Source: CAVRAW01 sp963716135
GTDB lineage: Bacteria > Planctomycetota > Planctomycetia > Pirellulales > JADZDJ01
DNA: 64,000 bases
Reading direction: 5' to 3'
NCBI GenBank assembly: GCA_963716135.1
Contig: OY970289.1
Span: 868,001 to 932,000, forward strand
Position 1 is the first letter of the stretch. Each line of letters opens with the position of its first letter. Positions 50,226-59,594 of this stretch are shown piece after piece. The notes beneath the pieces are model-generated. The model was not told the DNA's origin. It did not search any database and was given only the letters and a program-made list of their open reading frames with translations. The translations under genes and the position numbers were made by a program.

Positions 50226-51312
50226 ATGAGCACCACGCTGAAAATCGCCACGATCCCCGGCGACGGCACCGGCCCGGAAGTCACTGCCGAAGCGCTCAAA
50301 GTTCTCAAAGCCGTCGCTCCGCTGGAAAACTTCAAGTTCGAAACGACCAATTTCGATTGGGGCTGCCAGCGCTATCTGCGCACCGGCGAAACCCTCCCCA
50401 AAGGCGGCGCCGACGAACTGCGAAAATTCGACGCCATGTACTTCGGCGCCGTCGGCCATCCCGACGTGACGCCGGGCATCATCGAAAAAGGCCTGCTCCT
50501 GGAACTGCGCTTCCAGCTCGATCAATACATCAATCTCCGCCCCGTGCAATTGTTCCCCGGCGTCGAAACGCCCCTGGCCGGCAAAACGCCCAAAGACATC
50601 GACTTCGTCGTCGTGCGCGAAAACACCGAAGACCTCTACTGCGGCGTCGGCGGCTTCCTCAAAAAAAACACCCCCGACGAAGTGGCCACGCAGGACGGCC
50701 ATTTATACCCGCAAGGGCTGCGAGCGCTGCATCCGCTGGGCGTTCGAATACACCCGCAAGCGCAACAATCCCAAGGGCAAGATGCTCACGCTGGTCGCCA
50801 AGACCAACGTGCTTACCTTCGGCCACGACCTCTGGTGGCGCACGTTCCAGGATGTCGCCAAAGAACTATCCCGACGTGAAGGCCGACTACAACCACGTCG
50901 ATGCCTGCTGCATGTGGATGGTCAAGAACCCCGGAATATTACGACGTGATCGTCACCACCAACATGTTCGGCGACATCATCACCGATCTGGGCGCGATGA
51001 TCCAAGGGGGCCTCGGCGTCGCCGCCGGCGGCAACATCAACCCCGACCCCGGCGGCGTCAGCATGTTCGAACCGATGGGGGGCAGCGCCCCGAAATACAC
51101 CGGCCAGAACGTCATCAACCCCATCGCCGCCATCGGCGCCATGGCCATGCTGCTGGAACACAGCGGCCAACCCAAAGCCGGCCGCGCGCATCATGAAAGC
51201 CGTCAAGCAAGTCACCGGCACGAAAATGAAAAGCCAGGCCGCCGGCAAAATGGGCCACAGCACCAGCCAAGTCGGCGACCTCGTCTGCGAAGCAATCGTC
51301 GCCGAAAAATAA
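50226..51312 (+). pseudogene. Isocitrate/isopropylmalate dehydrogenase family protein (LeuB-like), four frameshifts as sequenced
   Basis: From ATG 50226: MSTTLKIATIPGDGTGPEVT, GAVGHPDVTPGIIEKGLLLE, LRFQLDQYINLRPVQLFPG and DIDFVVVRENTEDLYCG. Then single extra bases at about 50697 (CAG-g-ACG), 50863 (GAA-c-TAT), 50930 (CCC-g-GAA) and 51188 (GCG-c-ATC) shift the frame. Removing them restores CIRWAFEYTRKRNNPKGKML, TLVAKTNVLTFGHDLWW, VDACCMWMVKNPEYYDVIVT, NMFGDIITDLGAMIQGGLGV and an end at 51312. The family oxidatively decarboxylates 3-isopropylmalate or isocitrate. The NLRP loop favours the LeuB/tartrate dehydrogenase branch, but presence of aceK keeps Icd possible. Confidence 0.78.
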
Positions 51313-51394
51313 AATTGTTCCTTGTCTGCCCTTCTCCTCTTCTCCCCCTCTCCTCTTCTCCTCTTCTGGCAACCATACCACCACGCGTTCCATC

Positions 51395-52605
51395 TCACTT
51401 CGGCGGCACCGGCAGCGCAATCTGACCGCCCGTTGTCCCCCCCGCCGCTTGCAAATCGCGGTAGGCTTTCAGCAGGCCGAACGTCTCTTGAAACTCCGGC
51501 CGCGTCGTCAGTGGCCGATAACGCGCATCGTTGGCCACCACCTTAAATCGCTCCACCGCCGCGGCAATCTCCTGCGGCGCAGCCGGCTGGCCTGGATTGT
51601 AAACCTGCGCCGGCAGCGCCAAATACTTTTGCCAACTCGGATCGACGCGCGCCGACAATCGCTGCGATGAATCCGCCAGCCGCGCACGAATCGCTTCCAT
51701 GTCGGCCGGCAACTGAGCGGTGGCGATCGCCGGCGGCCCCGCCGCCGCAAGCGGAGCGGTCACGGTTGTCCCGCCCCCCGGCGGCGCCGGCCCTGGTCCC
51801 GAGTAGGCCGCGATCGTGGTCAACAACTGCACTGCCGAAGGGGGCAACTGCGGCGCTTGTCCCGGCGGCAAATCCTGCTGCAGAATTCCCGTGCCGCGGT
51901 AATAAGCCGCCGTCGCGGCGTTATCCATCGACACCTGCGAACCATCGAGCACCGCCCCGGCAAACAATCCGCGGCTCCGCGAATAAGAATAAATCTCCGC
52001 CTTGAATTGCAAATCGGTCGAAGCCGAGGCGTCACGCCCCACAGGCCCCGCCGCCGCCGACACGTCGCCGCCAATCGTGAACTTGCCGTTGATCAATCCC
52101 TGGATGCTCTTTTTCGTTTTGAACACCAGAATCACGTCGGTCGCCTGAATGCCGATCTGCCAGCCAATGCTGCCGCCGGTGATCGAAATAAAACTCGGCG
52201 CCCGCCAATTTCCGTTTTCGTCGCGCACGACCAACACTCCGCGGCCATGCTTCACGCCGATCACAAATCCGCCTTTGAGCATGCCTGGGCAAATGATGAT
52301 TCCCTTGGCATCGCGGAAAAGCGCCACGGGAATCGCTTGCGCGGCGCAGCCATAATCTCGTTGAGCACCACCGTCGCCGATTCAACAATCGCCGCTTCCT
52401 CGTTAGGCGCCACCATCGGCCCCGGTTGCACATATTGAGCCGGAACCGGCTGCACATACTGCGTCGGCGCCGGCTGCGCTGAGGGCTGCCCCGGCTGGAC
52501 GTACGGTTGCTGCCCGGGCTGCAGGTACTGGGCTTCTACGGATGTCGAAAGCGCCGGTCCAAAGCCCATCGCCAAAACAACCGTCGTCGTGCTGAATATT
52601 CTCAT
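51395..52605 (-). CDS. SYLF-domain (Ysc84-like) lipid-binding protein, frameshifted as sequenced
   Basis: The N-terminal frame (ATG 52605) has a signal peptide MRIFSTTTVVLAMGFGPALS, a Tyr/Gln/Pro-rich repeat (YVQPGQP, YVQPVPA, YVQPGP) and the start of the domain EAAIVESATVVLNEIMA. One base appears to be missing near 52345. The next frame continues QAIPVALFRDAKGIIICPGM, LKGGFVIGVKHGRGVLVVRD, SFISITGGSIGWQIGIQATD and VLVFKTKKSIQGL, the SYLF core. An Ala/Pro-rich helical tail follows. SYLF domains bind phosphoinositides or lipids; in bacteria the proteins are periplasmic with unclear role. Confidence 0.8.
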
Positions 52606-52811
52606 GGCCGCCGTGCCTGGATGAATTCCGCAATCAATCGATAGCCGATGCAAATGCGTTGCCAGTCTACCCCTTGCTGCATTTTGGCCACAACGCCGGT
52701 TTCAATGCGGAATCGTTCGCGGCAATTCAATTCCGCACCAAGTTTCCCCATGACTTACAGTTGAGGTGAAGGCATTCCCTCGAACCGCCCCACCCACCAT
52801 AGGAAATACCC

Positions 52812-53441
52812 ATGCGATCCATTCTGCTGCTATCGGCCGTAATCTTCTGCGTGGCCGCCGTTTCCCGCGCCGCCGACGAAACCAAATCGACGCAACAAGC
52901 CGACGCGAAAACAAATCTCACCGCGCCCAAATCGCCCAACGCGCAAACTCAAGCCAATGCCGACACCCAGAAGCCGCGCATCGTCTTCGACGGCGAAACT
53001 TTCATCTTCGCCTGGGACGGCGCCAGCGAAACGGTGAAGATCAAGGAATTCCTGCCCGCCGGTCAGACCTTCGACCGCTGGACCAGGCTCGTGGCCATCA
53101 ACGAATATCCCAATATCGACGACCCGCGCGAGTTCGCCCAGGTCATGCTCAACACCCTGAAGCAGCACAACCCCAAGGCCGGAGCCCAACTCCAGGCCAA
53201 CGATAAAACCGGCGAAGTGGTCCTCGATTTCGTCACCTGGCCGGAAGACAAATCGTATGTCGAGTTCGACGCCTTCAAGTTCCACCGCATGGAAGGGGGC
53301 GGCATCATCGGCGAGCAATTCGCCCAGCGCGCCTATTCCGCCGAAGACCAAATCAAGCTGCTCGACAACCTGGCCGAATTGAAAAAGCGCGTTCTGCCCG
53401 AACTCGCCGAGCGCGGCTTGCCCCTCAGCGACACGCAATAG
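52812..53441 (+). CDS. Secreted protein of unknown function
   Basis: A protein of 209 residues with a clear signal peptide MRSILLLSAVIFCVAAVSRA-A. A Gln/Ala/Thr-rich linker follows, then a folded part: FDGETFIFAWDGASETVKIK, EYPNIDDPREFAQVMLNTLK, VVLDFVTWPEDKSYVEFDAF and QRAYSAEDQIKLLDNLAELK. AGGAAA precedes the ATG. No family is recognised. It converges on the ABC permease gene with 3 bp between the stops. Confidence 0.7.
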   Translation: MRSILLLSAVIFCVAAVSRAADETKSTQQADAKTNLTAPKSPNAQTQANADTQKPRIVFDGETFIFAWDGASETVKIKEFLPAGQTFDRWTRLVAINEYPNIDDPREFAQVMLNTLKQHNPKAGAQLQANDKTGEVVLDFVTWPEDKSYVEFDAFKFHRMEGGGIIGEQFAQRAYSAEDQIKLLDNLAELKKRVLPELAERGLPLSDTQ

Positions 53442-53444
53442 CCT

Positions 53445-54554
53445 CTACCGCCACTTAAACCACCGCAAGGCCAGCGCGAAGGTGACGACGGCCCACGCCG
53501 CCATCATCCCGATGCGCTGCCATTGCGAAACAAACGTGGCCCCTTCCAGCATCACCGCGCGCAAAGCGTCAATCAAAAGCGTCAGCGGCAGCGGCCGGAT
53601 CAGCGGCTGCGCCATCGCCGGGAATCGCTCCGCCGAGAAAAAGATTCCTGACAGAATCCACATCGGCAACTGCACCACGTTCATCAGGCCCGTGACCATC
53701 TCGATCGTGTTGGCGCGGCTGGCAATCAATAGCCCCAAACCCGAAAACATCACCGCCCCCAACAAAATCAAAAATGCCACCGTCCATGCGCTCCCCTGAT
53801 TCACCACGCCAAACGCATACCGCGCAAACACCAACAGCAGCAACACCTCGGGCACCATGAACAGCATTCGGCTGAGCATGATGCCCGACAGAAAGTGCCA
53901 TTTCTTCATCGGCGTGGCCAGAAAGCGCTTGAGCAGTTTGCGAATGCGCATATCGACGGTCACAAACCCCACGCCCCACATCCCGCCCCCCATCAAGCTC
54001 ATTCCCAACAGTCCCGGCACGAGAAAATCGATGTAGCGGCCCCCCGGCTCGTCGATCGCAACCTGCGTGACCGGCACGACATCTTTGCGCCCGCCGCCCG
54101 CTGCAACTGATCGTCCACGGCATTGCGCCAGAACGCTTTGCGGCCGCGTCGGATCGAAAAGATATTCGTACCGCGGCGGCGGGTTTTCCGTCTGCCCCGG
54201 CACGGGAATCGAAAGCGATTCCCGATCGTCCACCACGCCCGGCGCCACCACGACGTCGGTCTTGCCCGTGCGTAGCCGCAATCGCGCCTCGCTGTTCGGA
54301 TTCGCCTTGGCTTTGAATCGCTCAGGAGTGGCCGAAGCCTCCAGCGCTTTCACGGTCGCCGCCGCCTGCGGGCCATCGACCACGTCGACCACGATCTGCT
54401 CGACCGGCTGATTGCGAAACGCAATGCCCAGCGCCACCACCATCAGCACCGGAAATCCATACACCCAGAAAATCGCTTCCGGCTCGCGGAAAAATTCCCG
54501 CAGCCGCGAAACAATCAATTCCTTCAGCGGCGAATAATGTCGCTCAACCGTCAT
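53445..54554 (-). CDS. ABC-2 type transporter permease
   Basis: A protein of 369 residues. One N-terminal helix (FWVYGFPVLMVVALGIAF), an extracytoplasmic domain of about 130 residues, then five helices in the ABC-2 order, including YIDFLVPGLLGMSLMGGGMW, VALLLLVFARY-type segments and MWILSGIFFSAERFP. Residues of about 143-156 (QCRGRSVAAGGGRK) look out of frame. Shifting them by one base gives NAVDDQLQRAAGAK, so two compensating indels are likely. It pairs with the ATPase gene just upstream (54638-55586), forming an exporter. The start codon lies within a 7-bp repeat tract. Confidence 0.85.
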   Translation of the reverse strand: MTVERHYSPLKELIVSRLREFFREPEAIFWVYGFPVLMVVALGIAFRNQPVEQIVVDVVDGPQAAATVKALEASATPERFKAKANPNSEARLRLRTGKTDVVVAPGVVDDRESLSIPVPGQTENPPPRYEYLFDPTRPQSVLAQCRGRSVAAGGGRKDVVPVTQVAIDEPGGRYIDFLVPGLLGMSLMGGGMWGVGFVTVDMRIRKLLKRFLATPMKKWHFLSGIMLSRMLFMVPEVLLLLVFARYAFGVVNQGSAWTVAFLILLGAVMFSGLGLLIASRANTIEMVTGLMNVVQLPMWILSGIFFSAERFPAMAQPLIRPLPLTLLIDALRAVMLEGATFVSQWQRIGMMAAWAVVTFALALRWFKWR

Positions 54555-54585
54555 TGGTCATTGGTCATTGGTCATTGGTCATTCA
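54551..54585. repeat. Heptamer tract overlapping a start codon
   Basis: Five units, four of them exactly TCATTGG and the last TCATTCA. The ATG of the permease gene (complement of 54552-54554) lies in the first unit. A different repeat of period 10 (ATCTGCGTTC type) follows at 54591-54629. Confidence 0.9.
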
Positions 54586-54637
54586 TTCTGATCTGCGTTC
54601 ATCCGAGTTCATCTGCGTTCATCTGTGTTCTCTAGGC

Positions 54638-55586
54638 TCAGCTATTCGTTGAGTTGTCCGCCTCCGTCAAATGCCGCCCGGCCAGCTTCACGAACACATC
54701 TTCCAAGCTGGCGTGCCGTGTCGTCAGCCCCGTCAGCGGCGCAGCCCAGCTTTTCTAATCGCGCCAGTAGCGCCGGCAGCGCCACGTGCGGCTCGCGCAC
54801 CGACAAACAAATGTTGCCGTTCTCGCTGTGGGCCGAAGTAACGGCCGGCAAATCGGCAAAGCTTTCCGGCGCCAGTGCGGATGAGCCGGCCGTGAATTCG
54901 ATCACGTGATCGCCCCCCAGCGTGGCGATCAGCTCCTGCGGTGTCCCCAGGGCAATGATCCGCCCCTGGTCCACGATCGCCACCCGATCGCACAACCGCT
55001 CCGCCTCGTCCATGTAGTGCGTAGTCAACAGCACCGTGCGACCCCGCTGGCGAAACTCGCGAATGATCTCCCACAGTTGCCGCCGCGATTGCGGATCCAG
55101 CCCCGTGGTCGGCTCATCCAAAAACAAAAGTTCCGGATCCCCCACCAGCGCGCACGCCACCGCCAGCCGCTGCTTCTGCCCGCCCGATAGATTTCGCACC
55201 CAAGACTTTGCTTTCTCCTCCAGCGACACGCGAGCCATCACTTCTTCCGGCTCCACGCCGCGGCGATAAAAGCTGCGAAACAGCGTCAGCGTTTCTCGCA
55301 CGCTCAGTTTTTCCGACAAGCGCGTTTCCTGCAGCGAGATGCCGATCCGCTGGCGAATTTCATCGTCGTTCCGCCCCCAGCAGTAACCGAGCACCTCAAC
55401 CTCGCCGGAAGTGGCGTCCAACAGCCCCTCGATGATTTCAATCGTCGTCGTTTTCCCCGCACCATTGGGCCCCAGCAGTCCAAAGCACTCCCCCTGCTCC
55501 ACGGCGAGGTCCAACCCGCGCACCGCATCCACCGGCGGCTTGGCCTCGTAACGCTTCGTCAGGTTTTTGCATTGAATCGCAAGCAT
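54638..55586 (-). CDS. ABC transporter ATP-binding protein, frameshifted near the C-terminus
   Basis: From ATG 55586 (MLAIQCKNLTKRYEAKPPVD). Walker A GPNGAGKTTT is near residues 41-50. Q-loop SLQETRLS, signature NLSGGQKQRLAV, Walker B LLFLDEPTTGLD and H-loop LLTTHYMDEAE are all present. Near 54740 the frame shifts; the alternative frame gives LTTRHASLEDVFVKLAGRHL and stops at 54638. That is the usual end of this family, so one indel is likely. It energises the permease encoded next. An in-frame extension upstream of 55586 has no family similarity. Confidence 0.88.
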
Positions 55587-55665
55587 CGTCAGCGGATGAT
55601 AATTGCAATGGACCAAAAGCACTAGCCGCAGGACATATCCCCGTACACAATGTTCGCTGCCGTCG

Positions 55666-55707
55666 CATTCCCCATTCCCCATTCCGCACTCCGAACTCCG
55701 CACTTCC
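55666..55707. repeat. Heptamer tract
   Basis: Six consecutive units: CATTCCC, CATTCCC, CATTCCG, CACTCCG, AACTCCG, CACTTCC, exactly period 7. It ends six bases before the ATG at 55714, in the place where a ribosome-binding site would be. Confidence 0.92.
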
Positions 55708-55713
55708 GCCGGC

Positions 55714-57471
55714 ATGCTCATCGGCCCCGTCTTCACTCGCGAATTCGTCACCGCCCCGCGCCGCTTGCGCTTTTACATCGCCCCGGCCGTGTACGTGGGC
55801 GGATTGCTCATCCTCGCTTCGACCGCCTGGCTATTGCTCACCGGCACCCAGCAGATTCGAAACGTGGGTGACACGGCCCGCTTCGGCGCCACGCTGTTTC
55901 AATTCCTTGCGCCGCTGCAATTGGTGTTGACCATTTTTTTCTCGGCAGTCGCCGCGGCGACCGCCGTGGCGCAGGAAAAAGATCGCCGCACGTTGATCCT
56001 CCTGCTGCTCACCAATCTTTCCAATACCGAGCTGGTCCTCGGCAAACTGCTGGCCAGCTTGCTCAACGTGCTCTTGCTCTTGGCGGCGGCCGTCCCCTTC
56101 TTCATGCTCACGGCTCTCCTGGGCGGTGTTTCTTTTCACCAGATTCTTAACGTCTTCGCCGTCACCGTAATCAGCGCGATCGCCGCCGGCAGTCTCGGCT
56201 CGACCATCGCCCTGTGGCGCGAAAAAACATTTCAATCCCTGGCACTCACCGCCTTGGTGCTGGGCATCCTGGCCGCTTGGGAAGTGCTCGTTGCCGCCGG
56301 CGTCATCCACGGCTCTTGGCGAGGCGTGCCGCTTTCGCGCTGGATGTCGGGATTGAGCCCCTGGCACGCCGTGCTCTCCGCCGCCCAACCCCACATTGCC
56401 GCCGGCCACCTCCCCTGGTTTGGCTCGGCCGTGCGTTTGTACTTTGCGACGGCAGCCCTGTTCGCACTCGTCGTGAACCTGATCGCCATCGGCCGGGTGC
56501 GCGTCTGGAATCCCTCGCGCGAAGCCCGCCCGCGCACCGAAGAAGCCGATGAATTCCGCACCGCCGAATCCTCGGCCGCCGCCCCCTCGGTCCATGCCGC
56601 CCCCGGCCGCGCCCGACGCGTGTGGGATAATCCTATCCTCTGGCGCGAAGTGCGCACCTGGGCCTACGGCCGCAAAGTGCTGGTGGTGCGGTTGGTGTAT
56701 CTGGCGCTGTGCGCGATGGCGGCCGTCGGCATTCACGCCGCCGTATCCAGTGAAACCGCGGCCCACGGCAACTTGCCCATCGTCGTCGCCCCCTTCTTCG
56801 TGCTCAGCCTCGTGCTGCTCAATGCGCTGGCCGTCACGTCGATCACCACCGAACGCGACCTGGGCGCGCTGGACCTGCTGTTGGTGACCGACCTCACCCC
56901 CTCCGAATTCATCTTCGGCAAGCTCTGGGGCGTGTTCTACGTCGCCAAGGAAATGCTGCTGCTGCCCCTGGCCCTGTGCATTTATCTCTGTTGGGCCGGC
57001 GCCATCACTCTGGAAAATTTGCTCTACATTGTCGGCGGACTGATCGTGATGGACGTGTTCGTCACCACCTTGGGCATCCATGCCGGCTTGGCCTACACCA
57101 ACAGCCGCACCGCCGTGGCCGTCAGCCTCGGCACCGTGTTCTTCCTGTTCGTCGGCGTAGCCGCCTGCATGCGCATCATGATCTCCTTCAGCGGCTCCTT
57201 CCAACTGCAACTGGCGCCGTTTCTGGCGTTCATGTTCGGCGGCAGCACGGGACTGTTCGTCGCCCTGGGCGCGCGCAATCCGTCGCAAGCCATCGGTCTG
57301 GCTTCGTTACTTCTGCCGGTGCTCACCTTCGTGGCCATCACCGGTTTCTTGCAGGGAGAAACCCTGGGAGTGTTCCTGGTCGTGGCCTTCACCTACGGCC
57401 TGACCACCACCGCCATGCTCGTGCCGGCCATCTCAGAATTCGACGTCGCCACCGGAAGAACAACAGAATGA
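55714..57471 (+). CDS. ABC-2 family membrane protein (large permease)
   Basis: A protein of 585 residues with about 12 hydrophobic segments in two halves of similar plan. The first has FYIAPAVYVGGLLILASTAW, FLAPLQLVLTIFFSAVAAAT, EKDRRTLILLLLTNLSNTEL and VLGKLLASLLNVLLLLAAAV. The second has WREVRTWAYGRKVLVVRLVY, ERDLGALDLLLVTDLTPSEF and FGKLWGVFYVAKEMLLLPLA. ExDR followed by L.LLL..L...E...GK is typical of ABC-2 permeases of the gliding/NosY type, here duplicated. It is divergent from the ATPase gene, which might also serve it. The substrate is unknown. Confidence 0.78.
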   Translation: MLIGPVFTREFVTAPRRLRFYIAPAVYVGGLLILASTAWLLLTGTQQIRNVGDTARFGATLFQFLAPLQLVLTIFFSAVAAATAVAQEKDRRTLILLLLTNLSNTELVLGKLLASLLNVLLLLAAAVPFFMLTALLGGVSFHQILNVFAVTVISAIAAGSLGSTIALWREKTFQSLALTALVLGILAAWEVLVAAGVIHGSWRGVPLSRWMSGLSPWHAVLSAAQPHIAAGHLPWFGSAVRLYFATAALFALVVNLIAIGRVRVWNPSREARPRTEEADEFRTAESSAAAPSVHAAPGRARRVWDNPILWREVRTWAYGRKVLVVRLVYLALCAMAAVGIHAAVSSETAAHGNLPIVVAPFFVLSLVLLNALAVTSITTERDLGALDLLLVTDLTPSEFIFGKLWGVFYVAKEMLLLPLALCIYLCWAGAITLENLLYIVGGLIVMDVFVTTLGIHAGLAYTNSRTAVAVSLGTVFFLFVGVAACMRIMISFSGSFQLQLAPFLAFMFGGSTGLFVALGARNPSQAIGLASLLLPVLTFVAITGFLQGETLGVFLVVAFTYGLTTTAMLVPAISEFDVATGRTTE

Positions 57472-57545
57472 CCAATGACCAAATCCCAATGACCAATCTC
57501 TTAGGGTCACCAACAACTCATTGGTCATTGGTGCTTGGTCATTGG
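57468..57545. repeat. Inverted pair of heptamer tracts between convergent genes
   Basis: Four units of ATGACCA type (57468-57495) face four units of TCATTGG type (57518-57545), complementary to each other. The permease stop codon lies in the first unit, and the convergent gene's stop follows five bases after the last unit. The pair can form a long hairpin. Confidence 0.85.
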
Positions 57546-57549
57546 TGCT

Positions 57550-57789
57550 TTACTTTTTATACCCCAGCGACTTCATCACAAACAACATTTCCTCGTATGT
57601 GATGAACCGCCGGCGGTGCGCCAGCTTGTACTGGTCGATCGCCAGCGCCAGCTCGTGGGCATCCGGCGACAAGCCTTCATGGCTATTGGTGAATTGACGG
57701 CGCTCCCGATTGCCGCGCGATTCGCCCTCGGCGCTGCGACGGTCGACAAAGGCTTCCTGATCCATGGTTTCCAGGACGATGTTGGTCAT
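57550..57789 (-). CDS. Small conserved hypothetical protein
   Basis: A protein of 79 residues starting MTNIVLETMDQEAFVDRRSA, with GGAGCG before the ATG. The C-terminal half DAHELALAIDQYKLAHRRRF, then ITYEEMLFVMKSLGYKK, is a motif of short planctomycete proteins as I recall. It is soluble and charged; the function is unknown. Confidence 0.68.
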   Translation of the reverse strand: MTNIVLETMDQEAFVDRRSAEGESRGNRERRQFTNSHEGLSPDAHELALAIDQYKLAHRRRFITYEEMLFVMKSLGYKK

Positions 57790-57936
57790 TAGGAGCGCTC
57801 CGAAAATACTCAAGAAAAAAAGGTCGCACGGTCCTTACAAATCTAGGTCGCTCACCTCCAGACGCAACCAAACCAGGGTACGAAAATAACGATTGTTCCG
57901 ATTTTCTGCCGTTGGCCACCCCCTTCCCCCTTCCGC

Positions 57937-57971
57937 TAATTCCTACTTCCTAAATCCCACTTCCTACTTCC
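57937..57971. repeat. Heptamer tract
   Basis: Five units TAATTCC, TACTTCC, TAAATCC, CACTTCC, TACTTCC, period 7. It lies four bases beyond the stop codon of the TPR gene. Confidence 0.88.
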
Positions 57972-57974
57972 CTC

Positions 57975-58880
57975 TCACGGCAGCACCGTCGAAAGCGGCC
58001 GCGAAGCCACCTCGATCTGTTCCCGCACAGCCTGGCTCGGAGCGTAATTCGGATCCATCGACAGTGCCTGCTGAATCGTCCGATCGGCCTCGGCCGGCTT
58101 CCCCGCCGCCAACTGCGATTGCCCCAGCCGGCACAGCAATTCGGGACTCGGCGAGCCGTGCTCCAGCGCCAGGGCAAACGCATCGACTGCATCGCTGTGC
58201 CGCCCTAGCGCCGCCAGCGCCATGCCTTGCAAATACAGCACCTGCTGAGGTTCTTCCCCGGGGCCGTACGTATCGCGCAGCGCAATCAGCGTCGACAGCG
58301 CGCGCTGCGGCCGGCCCAACCGGCGGTAAACCTCCGCCGTGTCGTACAGCAACTCCCGATCGTCGCGCCGGAATTCCAACGCCCGATTCAGATCGGCAAG
58401 CGCGCCGTCCAGTTCCCCGGCCGCTTCTTTCACCCGGCCCCGCAAGGCCCACGCCCCGCCGTCGCTGGGATTCAAATCAAGCACTCGGTTGGCCATCCGC
58501 CGGGCATCGTCCATCTGCCCCAATGCCAATTGCATTTCGCCCGCACGCACCGCCACCCCCGCATCGTCCGGCGCCAGCGCCGCGGCCTGCAGCAGATGCT
58601 GGACGGCCAATTCTCGCTCCCCGCGCGCCCAAAGCGCCTCGGCATAGTGGCGCCGCGCATCTAAATCCTCGGGGCAAGCCTTGACCGCCTGGCTCAACAG
58701 CGATTCCGCCGTGGCCGTATCCCCCTGTTCCATCGCGCTTAAGCCCCGCTGCGAAAGCTCGCGCGCCTCCGCCACCGGTTTGGACACCGGCCCTTGCTGG
58801 CCGAACATTTTGCAGCCCCCGACCCCGGCCAGCAGGAGGCTGACCAAGACTGCTCGGAAGCGTAGCGGGCGCAATGTCAT
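57975..58880 (-). CDS. Tetratricopeptide-repeat lipoprotein
   Basis: A protein of 301 residues. The signal and lipobox LVSLLLAGVGGC place Cys near residue 23. At least six TPR units follow: AMEQGDTATAESLLSQAVKA, ARGERELAVQHLLQAAALAP, ALGQMDDARRMANRVLDLNP, AAGELDGALADLNRALEFRR, RLGRPQRALSTLIALRDTYG and AAGKPAEADRTIQQALSMDP. TPRs form protein-binding surfaces. The lipoprotein probably acts as an assembly scaffold at the outer envelope. Longer in-frame starts to 58943 are less likely because the hydrophobic signal would then be internal. Confidence 0.85.
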   Translation of the reverse strand: MTLRPLRFRAVLVSLLLAGVGGCKMFGQQGPVSKPVAEARELSQRGLSAMEQGDTATAESLLSQAVKACPEDLDARRHYAEALWARGERELAVQHLLQAAALAPDDAGVAVRAGEMQLALGQMDDARRMANRVLDLNPSDGGAWALRGRVKEAAGELDGALADLNRALEFRRDDRELLYDTAEVYRRLGRPQRALSTLIALRDTYGPGEEPQQVLYLQGMALAALGRHSDAVDAFALALEHGSPSPELLCRLGQSQLAAGKPAEADRTIQQALSMDPNYAPSQAVREQIEVASRPLSTVLP

Positions 58881-59061
58881 CGGCACGCCTGTAAACCAGC
58901 GCGAATCGAACGAGAAATGTTTTGACGATCCGGTGTCACCCACGCAGGCCCAGAATTGGGCGGCGAATGATAGCGTCTGCCGCCGATTGCCTCAACGTAG
59001 ACTGGCCCCTCTTGACCCCGCTCTATACCATGAATTGCTAGCAAACCTTGATTCCCATTCC

Positions 59062-59100
59062 CTCGCCTCTCGTCCCTCACCCCTCGCCCCTCGACCTCCC
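59062..59100. repeat. Heptamer tract
   Basis: Units CTCGCCT, CTCGTCC, CTCACCC, CTCGCCC, CTCGACC and a partial TCCC, period 7. It abuts the ATG at 59101 directly, so there is no ordinary ribosome-binding site. Confidence 0.9.
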
Positions 59101-59544
59101 ATGCCTGTGCTGTACGACGACCTTGGCATTCGCTTCCAGTTCCCCGAGAACTGGTCCCTGGAGGCCGACGACGAAGTGCCCGACCGCCCCAGCGTGACCG
59201 TCTACAGTCCCGGCGGGGCCTTCTGGACCGTCGTACGCCGCGGTGCGGGCGACGATTTAGGCCAAATGGCCGAGGAAGCTGCCGCCGTCCTGCGTCAGGA
59301 ATACCCCGGCTCCGATAGCGAAACCGTCAGCGAAACGCTCGGCGACGTCGAACTGCAGGGTTACGATCTGACCTTTATCTACCTCGATCTGATCAACACT
59401 GCTTGCGTCCGATCGTGCAAAACCCCGTCGGCAAGCTATCTGGTGGTCTATCAGGCCGAAGATCGCGATTTCCAAAAGCTGCGCAACGTCTTCCGCGCTC
59501 TTACCTTCAGCCTGCTCAAAGAATCAGACGGCAACGGTAGCTAA
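59101..59544 (+). CDS. Conserved hypothetical protein
   Basis: A protein of 147 residues: MPVLYDDLGIRFQFPENWSL, VTVYSPGGAFWTVVRRGAGD, EEAAAVLRQEYPGSDSETVS, LQGYDLTFIYLDLINTACVR and YLVVYQAEDRDFQKLRNVFR. The alternation of strands and the YPxxWxL start resemble Mog1/PsbP-like or DUF1795 folds, though I cannot assign one. It appears widely in planctomycetes. No signal peptide is present. Confidence 0.72.
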   Translation: MPVLYDDLGIRFQFPENWSLEADDEVPDRPSVTVYSPGGAFWTVVRRGAGDDLGQMAEEAAAVLRQEYPGSDSETVSETLGDVELQGYDLTFIYLDLINTACVRSCKTPSASYLVVYQAEDRDFQKLRNVFRALTFSLLKESDGNGS

Positions 59545-59552
59545 GGCGCAAC

Positions 59553-59594
59553 AAAAAGGGCCCGGCCGGCGGTGCGCGTTCGCCGATCGAGCCC
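59553..59594 (-). terminator. Intrinsic terminator reading leftward
   Basis: On the minus strand GGGCTCGATCGGCG pairs with CGCCGGCCGGGCCC around a 9-base loop, with one mismatch and G-U pairs, followed by TTTTTGTT. The nearest minus-strand protein gene is far away, so it must end another transcript. Confidence 0.75.

Noticed and set aside
51321..51365. C/T-rich repeat after the LeuB-like gene
   Set aside because: The period is about 8, not 7, and it is simple CTTCTC sequence, so I did not count it with the heptamer tracts.
55831..57288. 485-codon minus-strand open frame opposite the large permease
   Set aside because: His/Gln/Glu/Gly-rich antisense shadow of a membrane protein; the plus strand has clear ABC-2 motifs.
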